Shown here one piece after another: positions 44,980-45,736 of a stretch of 45,736 nucleotides of DNA. The position numbers and the translations under genes are program-made. The DNA comes from Actinomycetes bacterium (GTDB taxonomy: Bacteria > Actinomycetota > Acidimicrobiia > Acidimicrobiales > JAKAOS01). Position 1 is the first letter of the stretch; the number at the start of each line of letters is the position of its first letter. The stretch covers positions 1 through 45,736 of the forward strand of contig JAJYWE010000001.1 in the NCBI GenBank assembly GCA_021791675.1, read 5' to 3'. The notes beneath the pieces are model-generated. The model did no database searches. It saw only the letters and a list, made by a program, of their open reading frames with translations, and had not been told where the DNA came from.

Positions 44980-45736
44980 GGTAGCCCCCGTCGACCACGA
45001 GAGTGTGGCCGTTCACGTAGTCCGACGCTCGGCTCGCCAGGAACACGAGTGCTCCCATCAGGTCGGCCGTGTCTCCCCACCGCCCCGCCGGGATGTGCTC
45101 GAGCACCCGCCGACTGGACTCGGGATCTGCGCGGGTCGCCGCCGTGATCGCCGTTGCGAAGTATCCCGGGGCAATGGCGTTGACTTGGATATTGTGCGCC
45201 GCCAGCTCGTCGCAGTATGCCTTGGTGAAGCCCACCAACCCGTGCTTGGTGGCCGCATACGCAGGGGAGAGGCGGCCACCGAGGAACGAGAACAGCGAGC
45301 CGATGTTCACGATCTTCCCCGAGCCCCGCGCGACCATGACCGCAGCCGCCGCGTGGGCGAGCTCGAACGCTGCGGTCAGGTTGAGCGCGATCATCGGATC
45401 CCACTGCTCCCGGCCGAACTCCTCGACCGGCGCGAGCGTGGAGATCCCCGCCGAGTTGACGAGGATGTCGAGACCCCCGAGGGCCTCGACGCAACCTCGC
45501 ACCACCTCCGCGGGCGCGCCGGCTCTGGTGATGTCGGCCCGGACCACCATCGCACGCGAACCAGCCTCCTCGACCAGGCGCTCGGTCTCACCGTCGTCGT
45601 CGGTGACCGTGGGGATGTAGACCGACGCACCGGCCTTTGCGAGCGCTACCGAGAAGGCCTGGCCGAGGCCGGTGTTGCCGCCGGTGACGATCGCTACTCG
45701 GCCCGCGAGCGAGAACAGATCGAGCGAGAACTCCTG
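44969..45736 (-). CDS. SDR-family oxidoreductase (runs off the right edge)
   Basis: Reading past the track's ATG gives QEFSLDLFSLAGRVAIVTGGNTGLGQAFSVALAKAGA...ILVNSAGIST...NIGSLFSFLGGRLSPAYAATKHGLVGFTKAYCDEL...VNAIAPGYFAT...VNGHTLVVDGGYLVR*. Confidence 0.92.
   Translation of the reverse strand, partial: QEFSLDLFSLAGRVAIVTGGNTGLGQAFSVALAKAGASVYIPTVTDDDGETERLVEEAGSRAMVVRADITRAGAPAEVVRGCVEALGGLDILVNSAGISTLAPVEEFGREQWDPMIALNLTAAFELAHAAAAVMVARGSGKIVNIGSLFSFLGGRLSPAYAATKHGLVGFTKAYCDELAAHNIQVNAIAPGYFATAITAATRADPESSRRVLEHIPAGRWGDTADLMGALVFLASRASDYVNGHTLVVDGGYLVR

Noticed and set aside
1-45736. CRISPR array, prophage, restriction-modification or BGC
   Set aside because: No regularly spaced repeats, cas, integrase, structural phage, methylase or PKS/NRPS domains seen in any frame.

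Overview
This is a ~45.7 kb window of very high-GC, actinobacterial-type chromosome. Gene content suggests an Acidimicrobiia-like or related lineage, but the taxon is inferred. It is densely coded. I support about 38 protein genes, two adjacent tRNAs (Pro-TGG, Gly-TCC), one MITE-like inverted-repeat element, a decayed VapC toxin and several small repeats and hairpins. Recognisable genes include dnaE, rpiB, a Bpa-type proteasome activator, a GH3 lipoprotein, MscS, a YyaL/DUF255 protein, patatin, an Rrf2 regulator fused by overlap to a GNAT/acyl-CoA-synthetase protein, a ROK kinase, a DEAD-box helicase, an Lrp regulator, an ABC/LolA-like cluster divergent from an OmpR-type two-component system, a group-2 sigma factor, rluD, lspA and a DksA-type Zn finger. 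The right end carries an intact SSADH-type ALDH facing an SDR / AGPS-like flavoenzyme / FGGY-kinase operon. I see no CRISPR array, phage module or clear defence island. The most interesting signals are: (i) a full-length ALDH-fold protein that appears to have lost the catalytic Asn, Glu and Cys and the cofactor Lys; (ii) a Pat-like acetyltransferase whose synthetase half has lost both the phospho-His loop and the ATP-grasp core and which overlaps an Rrf2 regulator by one base; (iii) a 332-bp element with 26-bp terminal inverted repeats next to the tRNAs, a secreted-protein relic and a gutted vapC; (iv) the SDR/AGPS-like/FGGY operon; (v) a K+-channel-like protein with a TLGF pore loop; (vi) a structured 25-26 bp tandem repeat upstream of the SSADH gene. 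Many long ORFs in the supplied track are antisense GC-phase artefacts and were rejected.
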